The notes under the pieces were generated by a model that was not told the origin of the DNA, did not search any database, and saw nothing but the letters and a program-made list of their open reading frames with translations. Position numbers and translations under genes: made by a program. A DNA stretch of 64,000 bases from assembly GCA_038502055.1 (NCBI GenBank), contig JAXRKN010000037.1, positions 1 through 64,000 on the forward strand, in the 5' to 3' direction. Positions 38,125 to 51,388 of the stretch are shown here, one piece after another. The stretch is from Tanytarsus gracilentus. Lineage: Eukaryota > Arthropoda > Insecta > Diptera > Chironomidae. Position 1 is the stretch's first letter; every line of letters starts with the position of its first letter.

Positions 38125-38718
38125 TTATAAAGTTATTGGCTTAGGGTTAAGGAGAAATTTTGTATTTCTTTTAATTTCCGCAAATAAAGCATCGCCAGGG
38201 CAGTTGAAATTATTATCGCTGATCTGTCGATGTCCAACCAGTGAATATCCATTTGAAACATGTCCCCTTTTTATACTGCATAAAATTAATTCTTGCGCTG
38301 CTAGAAATGACACAAAAGTTGGCAACACACTATCAAATGTCCCTAGAAAGCACATCGAAAGCGAATGTTGATTGAATCCATTAATTTCAGTATTTTGAGT
38401 CTGCCTCTCCCATCCTCTACCTTCGTAAACATTTCCATCTTGACCAACACAAAAGTTATAACCAATATCTTTCCATCCATATGAGTTTATGTGAAAATTT
38501 TGAATATTTCTCATTTGAATGGAACAAGAGCTGAGATTAAAGCATGTTGGGCCGGATGATTGATGAGCGATCCAAAAAAATGCGGGTGGAATTAAAACTT
38601 CTCCTCCTCGAGCGACCTGACCACCACCCCACTCCTCTCTTGATATTATTTTCGGACATTCGTACGAAAATTGAATTAGGAAGATTAAAATGTGCAGCGA
38701 AAGAAAATTTTTTGTCAT
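38125..38718 (-). CDS. Short secreted peptidoglycan recognition protein (PGRP)
   Basis: A single-exon, 197-residue protein. Residues 1-19 are a hydrophobic signal peptide (FLSLHILIFLIQF). Residues 20-190 are an amidase_2/PGRP domain with CPKIISREEWGG, the disulphide pair around C59/C65, GWKDIGYNFCVGQDGNVYEG, RGW, SMCFLGTF and GHRQIS...CPG. All four usual zinc or active-site positions can be aligned: H52, Y98, H163 and C173. The H-H-T/S motif is changed to H-Q-S, and the Thr normally two residues before the CPG cysteine is Phe, with two extra residues between H163 and C173. Enzyme activity is therefore uncertain. The family senses or cleaves bacterial peptidoglycan in haemolymph or gut. The GW pair at 102-103 is the type seen in DAP-binding members (inference). 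A TATA-like TATAAG lies at 38819-38824 on the minus strand. No clear NF-kB site was seen. Confidence 0.93.
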   Translation of the reverse strand: MTKNFLSLHILIFLIQFSYECPKIISREEWGGGQVARGGEVLIPPAFFWIAHQSSGPTCFNLSSCSIQMRNIQNFHINSYGWKDIGYNFCVGQDGNVYEGRGWERQTQNTEINGFNQHSLSMCFLGTFDSVLPTFVSFLAAQELILCSIKRGHVSNGYSLVGHRQISDNNFNCPGDALFAEIKRNTKFLLNPKPITL

Positions 38719-39016
38719 TGCTTCACTTATTTTTAAAGATGACGACTATGTCAACAACAAAAGTGGAACTAGAAACCACAATAAAGAGCTTGTCAACTTC
38801 TCGAGCTTAGACTTCGTTCTTATATGACATTTTGAGAGACTTTTAAAGACAAATTTATATTTATTCTGTGTGAAGAGCATTCTTTTTACTGATTTTTCGA
38901 AGCTCTAGAGAAAAATTGCTGAAATCTGTGTCAACGTAGAGGAAAACATGATTTTAACGTGATTGAGTAATCCTCGTCTTATCAGTACATCGTAATATGT
39001 TTGTGTCGTCTCGGTT

Positions 39017-39179
39017 ATAAAAGAATTTTGCAATTTAAGGTTTCAGATTTTTTCGCAATCATTTTTCTGATTTATTTTTTTAGTTTCTTCTTTTTCTTCT
39101 TGAAATACAAATTATACATTATTTTCTAAAATATCTTTAACTGTGCTAAAAGTATGTGTCATTTTCGTGGAAAGAAGAT
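39017..39179 (+). promoter_or_regulatory. Core promoter (TATAAAAG + TTCAGATT) and first exon of an unidentified transcript
   Basis: TATAAAAG at 39017-39024 and an initiator TTCAGATT with its A at 39046 are 29 bases apart, the optimal spacing. The following 134 bases end at AAGAT|GTGAGT (donor at 39180). An ATG at 39154 opens a frame of eight codons, MCHFRGKK, into the donor. A downstream exon was not found, so the product is unknown. It points away from the PGRP gene, with ~330 bp between the initiator and the PGRP start codon. Confidence 0.5.
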
Positions 39180-41044
39180 GTGAGTAAATTTTATTTTATT
39201 TTTAATTAGAAAACAAATTTTTTACTGAAATTTAAAATTCATAGAATTTTTAATCCTTTTGAACCATTCTTAAAAAAAATTATTTCTGCAATTTCTCCTC
39301 CTCGAGTAAACTCTCATTTTGTACAAAATTTTACCCGCATCTCCTTCTACGAAAATCCTTAATCACAAACATCTCATTTCAAGTGAATGCATAAAAAATC
39401 TCATAATTATTAATAAATTAAAACGTTAAATGAAGGTACAACACGCGAAAGTAATAATAATTTATTTTTTATTATATACACTTTCAATTATGGCTATATT
39501 AAATTAATTGCTAAAAAATTAAATTAAAGTAACAGACTGTTACTTAATCTTTGGTAAATTAATGTAAAATCTAAAAAGTTATTGACATAAAAAAAGTTTA
39601 TTTAATCTTGCGAACATAAATGCAAGCTGGTAGGTGTCGTGACATCATCCAGTTTAATCTTATCGGGAAATTTCATCCTTATCATCTATGACGTATGTGT
39701 TTTTCTATCATCCATTAAAAGCATCTTAAAACGAGCTTTATGAAGTGATGAAGAACTCTTTATTTTTTCTAAATTTCATTCTATGATGTATCGCTGTACA
39801 TTACAACAAAATACAAGCAATTGCTACTTTTTTACCTCTCTTACTGCTATCCTTAATTATATTTATCAATAGACTCTGCATGAAAGAGATCATTTGGTAA
39901 AAAATGGAATTTTCTCATATAGCTCTTACACTACGTTCCATTTTCTACAAATAATCCCTATGTTATATGAAAAAGGTTGGAAATTTTAAATCATAAGAAA
40001 ATATAACTGACTGCATCGACTTTGCAACAGTGAAAAAATAAGAATTTTCCTCATTGGATCTTTTGTCATCAGCATCATCATAAGCATATGAGAAAGCTTA
40101 TATATAAATAAAAACATGTACAGTGTTACATCTCAAGTTCAATACAAAATTGCCGTAAGCTTCTTTTCTTTCTTGATGCCTTGCAAGAAAGATGGATTGA
40201 ATATCGAGAGCTTATCAAACTATGGACTATTCTTTCCGTATTTATTAGATTTAATAAGCTGCATTATTGTCGCTTGCTTTTTGACGTTCTATAGCGTTAT
40301 TAAATTTCATGATTTTTATATTTTCCTCTTTTTATTTGCCGTTTTTTGACTATTTTCTTCTCACTGCTTGTTTTTGAATTGCGCTTGACATTGGAGCTTT
40401 CAAAAGCTCATGAAGTTTCTTATTATTTTCAACGATGTTTGTTGCGACTGGAGAAGAGAGTTGAAAGACTCGAGTATTAAAAAATATTGTTTTAAAGTAG
40501 TTTAAACCCCAAATCAAAATCTTTTCTTTCTCGCAAATGTTTCACAATTTTGTAGCAACGTTGTTTCTGCCGAGACAATGCAATGAGTATTATCAGTCAA
40601 GTGGAAATGTATATATTTTGTTATAGAAAATAGAAACTTGAGATGCAATCAAGTCCAGATCAGATATTTCTAATGTGAGCGAGAAAAATTAATACCGACA
40701 GTGAAGGATTAAAAATTAATAAGGAGTTGTGGGTTGAAATTTTCAAATGGCGTGTATAGTGAAGGCAAAATGATATATTGCGAGTATAATCTAGATAGCG
40801 AGTTGAGATTTTAACATAGTAGAGCTATGACACATACCGTCTACTGTACATTTATATAAAAAAATCTACTTTATATGATTTCCTCATCACTTCTACCCTT
40901 AAACTTTTTTTTTTTCAATTTTCTTGTAAGCTCAAAATAATTAACTGCTAGATTGTGAGATTATTGTGACCATTGTGATTTCTCCTGCGATGAAAGTTCA
41001 TATAGCTGATAACTTTTTTTCAATACAAGTTTTCATCTTCACTT
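39180..41044. other. Region between the plus-strand promoter and the FREP gene end
   Basis: AT-rich with no gene I can support. The open frame at 40116-40349 has hydrophobic stretches but no signature, and is treated as chance. It could contain the intron and exons of the transcript starting at 39046, and the 3' UTR of the fibrinogen-related gene. Confidence 0.4.
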
Positions 41045-44000
41045 TCATACAGTCGTTGGGTTGACTTTGGAAGTGGGATTACTATCGCTAATCTCAATAG
41101 AACTGATGTAGGCCGCATCTTCAATGTCGACCGAAACACTGTTTCTATTAAGGCATTCATCACGCTTCGTTATCATCATGAGAGTTGTCTTCACCGCCAT
41201 CCATTCATTATTTGATAAATCATACCATGTCACCCCCGAATTATAGCGTCCATTGAGATTGCCATGGGAGCAGTATGAGAACCACCTGATTGAAAAAAGG
41301 ACAAGAAAGGAAAATAAATCAGTACGTTGCGCTTGAATATGAAAATTTCTATAACAATAATTTAGATCAAAACTCTATTTGAATATAAATTTCTCGAATC
41401 AAAATCAATACACTTTGCGTAATTTTAAGTGATGAAAGAAATTTATTTTGTAAGACTCACCATCCACCCTCATATTCGCCTGCACAATGGTCATGCGATA
41501 TGTCCAGATCAACATCAATCGATGAAAATTTCATATGATTTTGATAATCTAATGCATTTGATGCATTTCCTGAATAGCCAGCGAGGTCAATTCTATAAAT
41601 ATATGAGACATAAATGAATTTTGATAAATTAGATTAAAATGCAAATATCATCATTGCACTCACCGATAACCCTCTTCCCTCGTGGCAATATAAAATGAAT
41701 CATAATCAGCGTAGAGAGTCTTGTTTTCAATGTCCTGAATGATAATTCTTAATTTGGTGCAGTTGTCTTTGGTGAGATGGTGCAACATCTCGTTGCCGAT
41801 CCACAATTCGCCACTTGGACTACCGAAGCCTTTTGCATATTCCTCCCACGATCGATTGAAATTTACGGAACCATCATGACGCTTTTGAATGACCGTCCAG
41901 GGACCAATACATCGTGTGAGCGTTGGATGAAGCTGGTCAGGGGCAGCTATCATGTGCAATCCATTGTCAGACGGTTCTATCTCATGACAACCGCTGGGGA
42001 GTGCTTCAACAATATTACGATATTGCTCCTCAACACTCTCCAGCTCTTTAATAAGCTCGGCAGTTGAATCAATTTTGCCATGTTCTGACGCTAACTTTCC
42101 TGTCGTCTCGTGGGTCCCCGTTGTCATCGTCGTCTTCTACATTGAGAGGAAAAAAAAGGACGAGAATGAGCAAAAAAGCGGAAATGAAAATTAAATTATA
42201 ATTATGACATGCTGCTTTTGTGTTCATTCCCTAGCATTCTTTCCCTCCTGAAGCTATCTATGCGAAAGTACCGTTATTAAAAATGCAAGCATCGCTATTG
42301 CTTTGTTATATTCAGTCGCGATTTTCCTCGATCATTCTCGCTTAAATGTCTGCATTCAAAGACATTTAAATTGAAATTGAAAAACTTTGTTTGAATGGAT
42401 AGAAAAGGTTAAATTTAGCATTTCCCGCACAATCTTGATAAATTCTTTTTTATTTATTTTGTTAATTTTTTGTATAGTTTATAGTTTATAGTTTATTGAA
42501 TATATTTTAATGAATTAAGAACATGCTCAAATGAGAATGTATAAATTTTCTATTAAAATTATAAAATTTAATCTCACTTCGTGTTTAAGAAAAATTAGAT
42601 TTCTCTTCTATTTGAAGTAATGGAATGAACTTATTGCATATCTCATGTGTTTAAAAGGTTTACTTAGCTATTCCATATAAAGGAAGAAAGTTCAGCATTT
42701 TCCCTTCAGCAGCCAAAAAATAAATCAAATTAAAATTTAACATAAATTTCTCAAAACGTTTGCAAATAAGGCAGTTCGCATAGATGAATGCATTCCAAGC
42801 TTAATTTATGCATCCACTTTTCTTTATCCTCAACTTTTTGTATGTGAGCTGCGAATGCGGTTGAATAAAAGAAGAAAAACATTTAATCATGCCGCAAAGT
42901 TTCATACAAATAATTTTTTCTACCTTCAATTACAGTCTGAAAGTTTTTAATGGATGAAGACTAAAAATATTAAAATCCTTTCATACTCTTTAAAGTTTTT
43001 TAAAAAAGCTGATTATTTTTTAAAATTTAAAAGCTAGAAATTTAGTTGAAAATTGCAAAACATGAATTTTTTGAAAAAAAAATACAAACTTCACTTAGCT
43101 CTTAAAAGCGTTAGCAAATAAAAAATACAATTCAAGACAAAAAGCTTTCAATCAATTTCAAATTCGAGTTCAAAATTTCCTCGACATAAATTAAAATACA
43201 TTTGTTTGATTTAAAATTTTATGTACACATGTGATTGAGAGGGAGAGACATGATGATAATTGAAATATATTTAATTACATTTCATTGTTATTTTGTCATT
43301 GAGTGCAAATATTTGCGTTTTATGAGATCCATTCGAATAAACTTTTATAATTTAAAATGACATTAGATATTGCATCGGGTGATGGTATCACATGGAGTCA
43401 TTAAACTTTAATGTTGATTTGATTGGGGAGATAAGCATTGCAATAATTTTTAAAGCTGACAAAAAAATTAAAATGAAATGCAAAAAGACTCTTGCACTTC
43501 CACTAGAGTACTTAAAACTTCAATTTTAAATAATTTGAGTCTCTGAAAGTTCTTTCAGAGTAATTGTCAACACAAAACCCTTTTATCTTTCACTTTATAA
43601 TTTCCATTCTCATATTCACAAAAGAGATAAAATCAAATTTCAGACATACCTCATGACTCATTTGCGACGATGATGATGATGATGATGATTTAACTGAAGT
43701 TTTAATCTTCTCAACATCCATCTTCAAACTGTTTATTTCGCTGTCGAGAATTTGTCGATGCGTTCGTTCGTTCTGCAGTGTACTGATGCTGACAGCAAGT
43801 GCTTGAATGGTTCTCGCCATATTATGATCCTCCTCTTTGAGAATGTTTTGATTCGAGGACATTTGTGCTGAGTCGATTTCCATTTTGGTAATTTCACGTC
43901 GTATCTCGGGAATATTACGATCGATTTTTGTCTCAATCTCCGCAATATCCTCAAGTAATTCGAGTGTTGATTTTTTATTTGATGACTCAAAGCTTGTGAT

Positions 44001-47000
44001 CTCATGACTGAGATTGTAATTACTACTTTCGAATGTTCTCTGTCGCTGCTCAATTTTCAGCAATCTTTCAGTGATTTTTTCATTTTCCAATTCCACAACA
44101 CGTCGTTGCAATAATCTTTGTGCCGATTCCAATTCTTGGACTTGAGCGCGCAATAACCGATAATGTCGCAATTTGTGCTCTGCCTCACTTCTAATGTAGT
44201 CCAATGACTTTTGCTGCTAAAAAATAAGAAAAAAATAATTTTTAGCTTATCTTATCAAGAAAACGAGAATTTTCGCTTTTCATGCACTATCCGATCATGT
44301 TTCGCATGTCAACAGAAAAAAGTGGCAAACAATATTTTGGATGAAATCATTATTCTTTTATCTGATCACTATAAATGACAACGACAACGTTGATGATGGT
44401 GACAGGAAGGAAGGAAAGCGAGCGCGATGAGTCGAGATATCAAGGGAACAATTTTTGCATAATTTAACGCTTTGTTGCTTAACGATGGAAACTCAAGACG
44501 TTCACATTGAAGGTGTAAGCTCTCATTAATTGATGCTTACTTTACCCTATAGGTTTTTTCTGAACGAGTATAAAAATAATCAAAAGAAAAAATACCATCA
44601 TGGCTTTTTTAAAGCCAAGCGGAGGGTACAAAAAAAAAGTCATTAAATGAGTTATAATCATCGACTCTCTATTTAAAGCCAAATTTAAAATTTCTCAATA
44701 AAATAATTGCTGCAAAGATTGATTTTCAGTAATTACTTTTCAATGTGACCCCATCAAATTTTGAGCGCAATGAGGCGGGTAAAAATATTTCAACATCCTC
44801 CACAACACAGATAGATTTTTGCTTTCCCTTTGTGTCGTCGTTTTTCTCTTTTGTGACATTTTTGAAGAATAAATAGTGTCGACAACAAGAAGTGAACTTT
44901 AATCAATTATTCACACTGAGCGCTTATTTAAGTTGGAGCGTAAGATAGATAAGCATGAAGGAGCAACATTTGAAATTTATGCGAATAAATTTATTTTTTT
45001 TTCTTGTTCTGAGGTCACAATGGTGTGAGAACAACGCGTGCGGTAGAAATATCAAAGAAAGCAAAAATCAAAAAATTACAAACTTAAAATTGTTCATGAG
45101 AAATGAGAATTAAAGTTGACCAATTTTTCATCTTTAACCCCATAACGGTAACAATGTGATAAATTTGAGTGAGAAACCTGCATGAATGCGAAAATGATAG
45201 GTTATTTTTGTGTGTGTGTGAATGCGGTATGTCTTTATGCTTCTTTTTCATCTGACACTGAATAAATATGTGTGGCAAAGGATGGAGAGAGAAAAATACG
45301 AGCGAGTACAGTAAAAGGTAGATTTTTTCGCTGCTTTTATTAACATAATTTTAGTATGAAAGACAGGTGCAGAGAATTATATGAGAGAGTTGTTGAACAT
45401 CTTGCCAATGTCCACAGAGAAGACATCTCTAATTTTTGAGCCAACAAAACTAACCTTCGAATTAATTTGTTCAAAATAAATAAAACAATTTAAATTTCAA
45501 TAGCTGATTGTCTTAAAATCAAAAACATTTTGATACTTAAACTAAGCTTATTATGGCAATAAGCATTAAATTTAACATTCACATAGAGACACAAGCAAAA
45601 TCCTAAATGACTTGATGCGATGACGAGTTCAGCATACATGAACTCCTGGCTGGCCATGATGGATATTTCTCAAAAATCGTCAATGTCAATCGATTCCTTG
45701 TTCAATCACGAGTTCAACAAGGTACATGAAGCCATAGTTCTGAAAAATGGACATTAGTGGAACTCTTGGCCGACCATGGTGGACCAGACTAAAGCAAATG
45801 GGATTCGTAAATGGGTTTAGGGGTTGAATGGGAGCTCTTGAGAGTGAGATAGTGGCGGTGTGTGTGAGTGGGTGAAAAGCGAGCCCAGTGATAAAGCGTA
45901 TAAAATTACTGCCTATGCACGCGTGTGTTAATCATAGTTACATATACGTAGTAGTTATAAATAACAAATAGGAGTTAGTTAGTTAACCCTCATTTAGTTA
46001 TAAATAATAAACAAGAAATAAGAAAAAAATTTAAAAGCAAAATCCTAAATGACTTGATTGCTTCTCTTTGTCCTGATATAAATCCTTATTATAAAGAAAG
46101 AGAATATCCGTAAGGCTCTTATTGGAAAATCAAAAATCCAATTGGAATTTTCCCGGTAGCAAAATTTATTAAAACTTTTAATACACATTTTTTGGTAGAA
46201 AATTTTAATCTTCACTCATTTTTTTCTTCAAAACATTAAAGTTTTCAGGTAAAATTTTGAGGTAAAATTTAACATACATTTAAATTACGGGCGACTTGAT
46301 TGCTTCTCTTTGTCCTGATATAAATTCAATCAGAATTGCTCATTAAGCCTTAAGTTTGCATCATTCGTAATTAATTACTTGTGCATTCACTTAGATTTAA
46401 AGGCAGAAAATTCCATCTCAGAGAGATTGAGGTAAACTTTTTCTCTCGTCTGATGAAAGACACTAACTGAATGGAGTGCCTAATTTTCTCTTTCAACGAC
46501 AAAACTGGAGCATTAAGCAAATTAATGCCAATCTCAACTTTTTTCTTCGTCAGCATTCGTTTATAATTAAGTTTTATCAAAAGCTCTTTATACTTGATTC
46601 ACTCTTGAGTTGTGTACATGTTCAAATTAAAAAAGTTTTTCTACACTTTTCTTTTTATATATAGAAACGATTAAACATAAACAAGAAAAATCATATTTTG
46701 AATTAATTCTTTTAATTTAAAAATTAACTTTATTTAAAGTTAATGCATTCACTTGTGAATTATTTCATTCATTTTAAAAATAAATTTATATCGTTTCAAT
46801 TATTTTGATTTTGTATTTTTTAGTCACCATGAAGGTTTTTTCACAATGCCTCAATAATTTCATGAATAATTGATTCTTTATTCACCGTTGAATGATTATT
46901 ATACACGCGTTAATGATTACACATTCATGTAAAAAAATTATATGCCAATCAGTAAAATTTTAAATTGCTAAAATTTTCATTAATGATTATTAATAAAATA

Positions 47001-50000
47001 CTCAATTAAATTCGCTCAATTGAAGGTAACGCTTTAAATATTTTTCGAAATTTTTAAATTAAACGGCAATTGACCCTAAAAAGTTAAGTTTAATGAACCG
47101 AAAAAAAAAATAAAATTTGTGAGTTTCAACGTTTCTATTGGTAGCTACTGGAGTACATCTAAAGAAGACATAACTTGTCGTCATGTTGACATTGTACGAT
47201 ATAAAAAATATTTTCGTCAATTATTATGTCTTCTCTGTTGTTTTAATTTTGAGGAGAATAAAAGAAGAAATTGAGCTTAATAAAAAAAGGAGGAACGAAG
47301 ACAATTATTCTCTTGCATAAAATGTTTGTAGGGAACATTTTTATGCGCTTCTTTGACATTCCTTTGTTCATGCAGATTTTGTTTATTTATTTCTCTTTTT
47401 ATATTATAGCTCCGCTATAAATTAATTTTGGATTCCTCAGAACCCAGTTTTCAGCACCTAGTGCCAAGACATATATCATAAATGATAGTCATAGTCAAAC
47501 CCATTGAAGTCGGCTGAACTCAATCACGAATTCAAAAGTTATGAAATTTTGAAAAATTCAAGTCTCAAAAGTTTAAAAATTGTAAAAAGTTCTAAAATTT
47601 AAACAATTTGATTTTTTCGATTCCTCGATTTTGTTAGAAATTATGAATCTGGTCCTACTGATCTAAGACAGCGAAGCTACTGCTAATGGCAACACCGTTT
47701 GCAGACCCACCTTGTTAAAAATTGCTCTGAACGGCACCGCACACAATAAAAAAAGTATAAATGTGCTTTAATAATCATAAAAACGAGAAAATATAATTTA
47801 AATGATGAAAAGAACGAGAAAAAAGTTTTCAATATCTTTGTTAAAGTCATCTCTTTTTATTTTCACTATCATCAAGGGTATTTATCATCGCCATTGGAAT
47901 TTTTCCATTCAATTTGATCGCATTTCTTTCTCTCACTGTTGAGACTTGAGAATGCTGATGAAAAGTTAATAGCATTGCTCGAAGTGGGAGCAGAAGAATT
48001 TTTCTTTTCTAAACTGTGCCGGTAATAATTTTCGCTTTACTTTAAATAATAATAAAGACATTCACAGAGCTTCGTAGGCGGTCGAGTTAACATTTAACCT
48101 TTTTTGAAATTTGATCTCTTTTCTGAAGAAATCAACCCACTTTTGTGTTTTATTTCTTTGAAGCGATAACAAATTTAAAAACAGTAAATTTTTAAATCTT
48201 ATAATTTTTTCCAAATTGAAACACTTTAAAATCATGTGATTATTTTGACAATTTAAACCCCCAAAGATGTAAAAGCACCATTAAAATTGAATGAAAATGT
48301 GATAAATTACAGAAAAGCAACATAAACAACTCAATTGGTGATATTGGTCTCTCGGTACTCGTTAAAATGTTTTCATCTCCTCATTTTCTCTCTCTCTCTC
48401 TCTCTCAACATTTTTTATTCTATGTGATTCAGCATTTGATAGAGATTTGCTTCATCATGTGTGTGGTCATTTCACATGATGATGTGCGTATTCAGCATTC
48501 TCAAAAATAGGATGCAATGCATCAACTTATCGTTCCGTCATCTCTATACATGTTGTGAAAGAGGAGAAGAATTTACATTTTACATATAAATTTTTCAAAT
48601 CTCCTCACATGCATAGGATTTTAGAGAGTGAGACAATTTATGCTATCTGCATCATGTTTTTTCAGATTATAATATTTTACATACACCATGCATTCATTCA
48701 TGAGCTCAATCTTCGAATAAGAATAAACAAAAAAGAGCAAAAAATTTTTTTGTGGATTCGTTTGAAGAGCTTGCAAGGTTTAGTCTTTGGTTTTTATTTA
48801 AGAGATGACAGACGAAAAGCACTTAAGGCTTTGTGGTTACCTTTGATGTAAATTTTCAAACATGCAGAGAATTGAAAAATATTTCAAAGGATAAAAAATA
48901 AAATGAGCTTTTGAGGTACACCAAAAAGTTAAATTTTCATTTTCAAGAAAATCAATAAATTTTTCCACGGAAAAATCCGACTTTTTAGCATTTTCGCAGC
49001 CACAATTTCTCACAGCGTATACAAATTGTCATGCCACTGCTGTGTAATCTGATGCCATAATAAGCAATCACACAATTCGGCCGAGCTATCGATTTACATC
49101 GTGCTATGGGATGGGAAAAATATCATGAAAGTAAAAAGCACACCGCCGTGTGCTAAGTCAATTAATTATGCTCTATTGAAAAAAAAACTCGAAAATGATC
49201 ATCACAATCCCAAGTTGAGTTTTAAATTTAAAGTTTATTTTAAAGCACAATTTCAAGTCAAGCGATTTAACTCAAAACGAATTGAAAACTCGAATAAATT
49301 AAAGAAGAAATTAATAAATGAAAACTCGAAAGCGTCTTAAAAGAATAATTTTAATAAAAACTTCAAGACAAAGAAAATTCTCTCAAATCATCGCATAAAA
49401 TTTTTCTCAAATAATTAAGAGTTGACGAAGCTTGGCAGCATTTGATTAAGAGCTTTTCAATCAGATTTAGAAAAACGCTTTTGTCTCTGAAAATCGGCTT
49501 TCAAAACAACATTTCAGTAAATCTCTAGACTTTAAATCTTCATTTAATGAAAATAAATTTTCAACAAATTGCTGATACCACACAAGCCATAAATTAAAGT
49601 GAACTGATATCGATGGCTTTGAAAACATTTCCTATAAAATCGTTGGAGTTGTTTTTTCAGACAGAAGAAAAAATAAAGGGAGAAAACCGGAAAAGCCAAG
49701 TTAAATGAAAATTTCAACTTTCTCTACCACGTGGGAAAAGAGAAAATTCATTTCAACATGTCGGTCTATCTATTAATTTATTATCTCTTACCTTTCCATG
49801 TTGCTTCTCTTCATCAACTTCCAAACTTTTTTTCATATCCCTCGACGAGTTTTCAGTTATCTCCTCTCGCAACTCGCGCAGTAAAACTTCGCTTTTCTCT
49901 TGACGCGACTTTATCGCATTTATCTCCAATTTAAATGTCTTTAATTCATCACGAATGGTTCTTAGATCGTCTGCGAACAAATTTCTCTGGTGGCAGGTTT

Positions 50001-51349
50001 GTGATAAATTACTGGCGCTCGCTTGCAATTCCGACACTTCTGAGCGAAGTTCTTTGATGGAACTTGATAGCCATTCCGTTAATTTTTCCCGATTCACTGA
50101 TGACACACCTTGACGAAGTGTTTTGATTTCGGTTCTGCAAAGAGACAGAAAAGAAAATATTGTTAATGGATTTTCACGTTAATGGAATGAAAATAGAATG
50201 CAACATGTGTGTTTTGTTCATTTAAAATTTTCATTGCTTTAACTTTGTGTTGCTTGAAAACTAATAATGTCAAACACCATCAAAGTAAAAACTGAAATTC
50301 ATTTAATGCACTATATTTTTAATTTAATGAGGTTGTCTCATCTATTCCCATGATTTTCACATCGTTAGTGAGACATTTTGTGCATGCAACAGTGAACTTT
50401 AGATAAAGCAACAGAGCTATAGAATTTCTTCTCTCATGATTTCAACCCTTAAAAATATATTAAGAGGAAAAAAGTTTTTTCTGTGTTGTTTTAAAACTTT
50501 GAAAATTTGAAACTTTTCTCTTATTCTCTAGGAAAATAGAAGAGGAAGTTTCTAGAGGTTAATTAGTCATTTGTTCAATATTGGACCTTTTTCATGGTTT
50601 TTTAAAGTAGAAAAATTCTCTTTAACTCTTAATAAATTACCACACTAAATTTTGAAAAAACTTTTAAACCACTTTTGATTGCTGAAACCAAATTTTTTTT
50701 AAAGTTTATTTCGCAAGTTATATTCAAAGAGTTCAAATGTCAGCAAATATTGGCTCATTAGAGTTCATTAAATATTTGTTACCAAACAAACTTTCAATTT
50801 GGCGTTTTGAGAAAATTGATTACAATTCATCAGTTTTGAATATTTTATCATCTCAATTGCTTAAAGTTAAAGAAGGGAAAATTTATCGATGTTGCTCACG
50901 ATGATCAAGACGCACGTCCAACTTTTTAATTATCCACAAAATTAGAGCTCGTAAAACCTTCAAAATAAATTATTTCTTAAGAGAGTTCATCAAGAAAAAT
51001 AGAGGAATTTTTCGTCTTTTTTCATCATTAATTTAATTAAATTAATAGGGTCAACTTTTTTCAACATTTTCAGGGTGAAAAAGGCTCGAAATTGTCAAAG
51101 AACACACAAAACACTTCACCTCCCACTTTGCCTTAAAAAAAACTTTGTCTTTCCGTTGGCGTGTGTTCTGAAGTCAATAGTGACTCCTTTTGTGAGCTAA
51201 ACAATTAAATTGTAAATGGAGAGGAAGAAAATGGAAAGAAAACAAAAGGAAGAAAAAAGTGTGACAAGAGAAAATTTTCACAATTAAATTCTCATTCTTC
51301 TTATAAACATTTTTGATTGAATTTTGAAATTGGTAAAATATTATTAATT

Positions 51350-51388
<39 letters not shown>

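Larger units (their letters stand above)
44217..49791 (-). other. FREP intron 2 (5.6 kb), transposon-rich
   Basis: The intron has the donor GTAAGAG (at 49791) and the acceptor TTTTTTAG (at 44217-44218). It contains a retroposed element (45594-46058), a second insertion flanked by a 33-bp direct repeat (46051-46325) and copy 3 of the interspersed repeat (47403-47717). A CT microsatellite lies at about 48388-48408. No coding exon is recognised, and the open frames here are not family-like. Confidence 0.7.

Noticed and set aside
38544..38810. Plus-strand frame over the PGRP start
   Set aside because: Antisense to the well-supported PGRP coding sequence and without family features.
40116..40349. 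77-codon plus-strand hydrophobic frame, considered as the product of the 39017 promoter
   Set aside because: The preceding acceptor is not convincing, and the hydrophobicity follows from T-rich codons; no signature.
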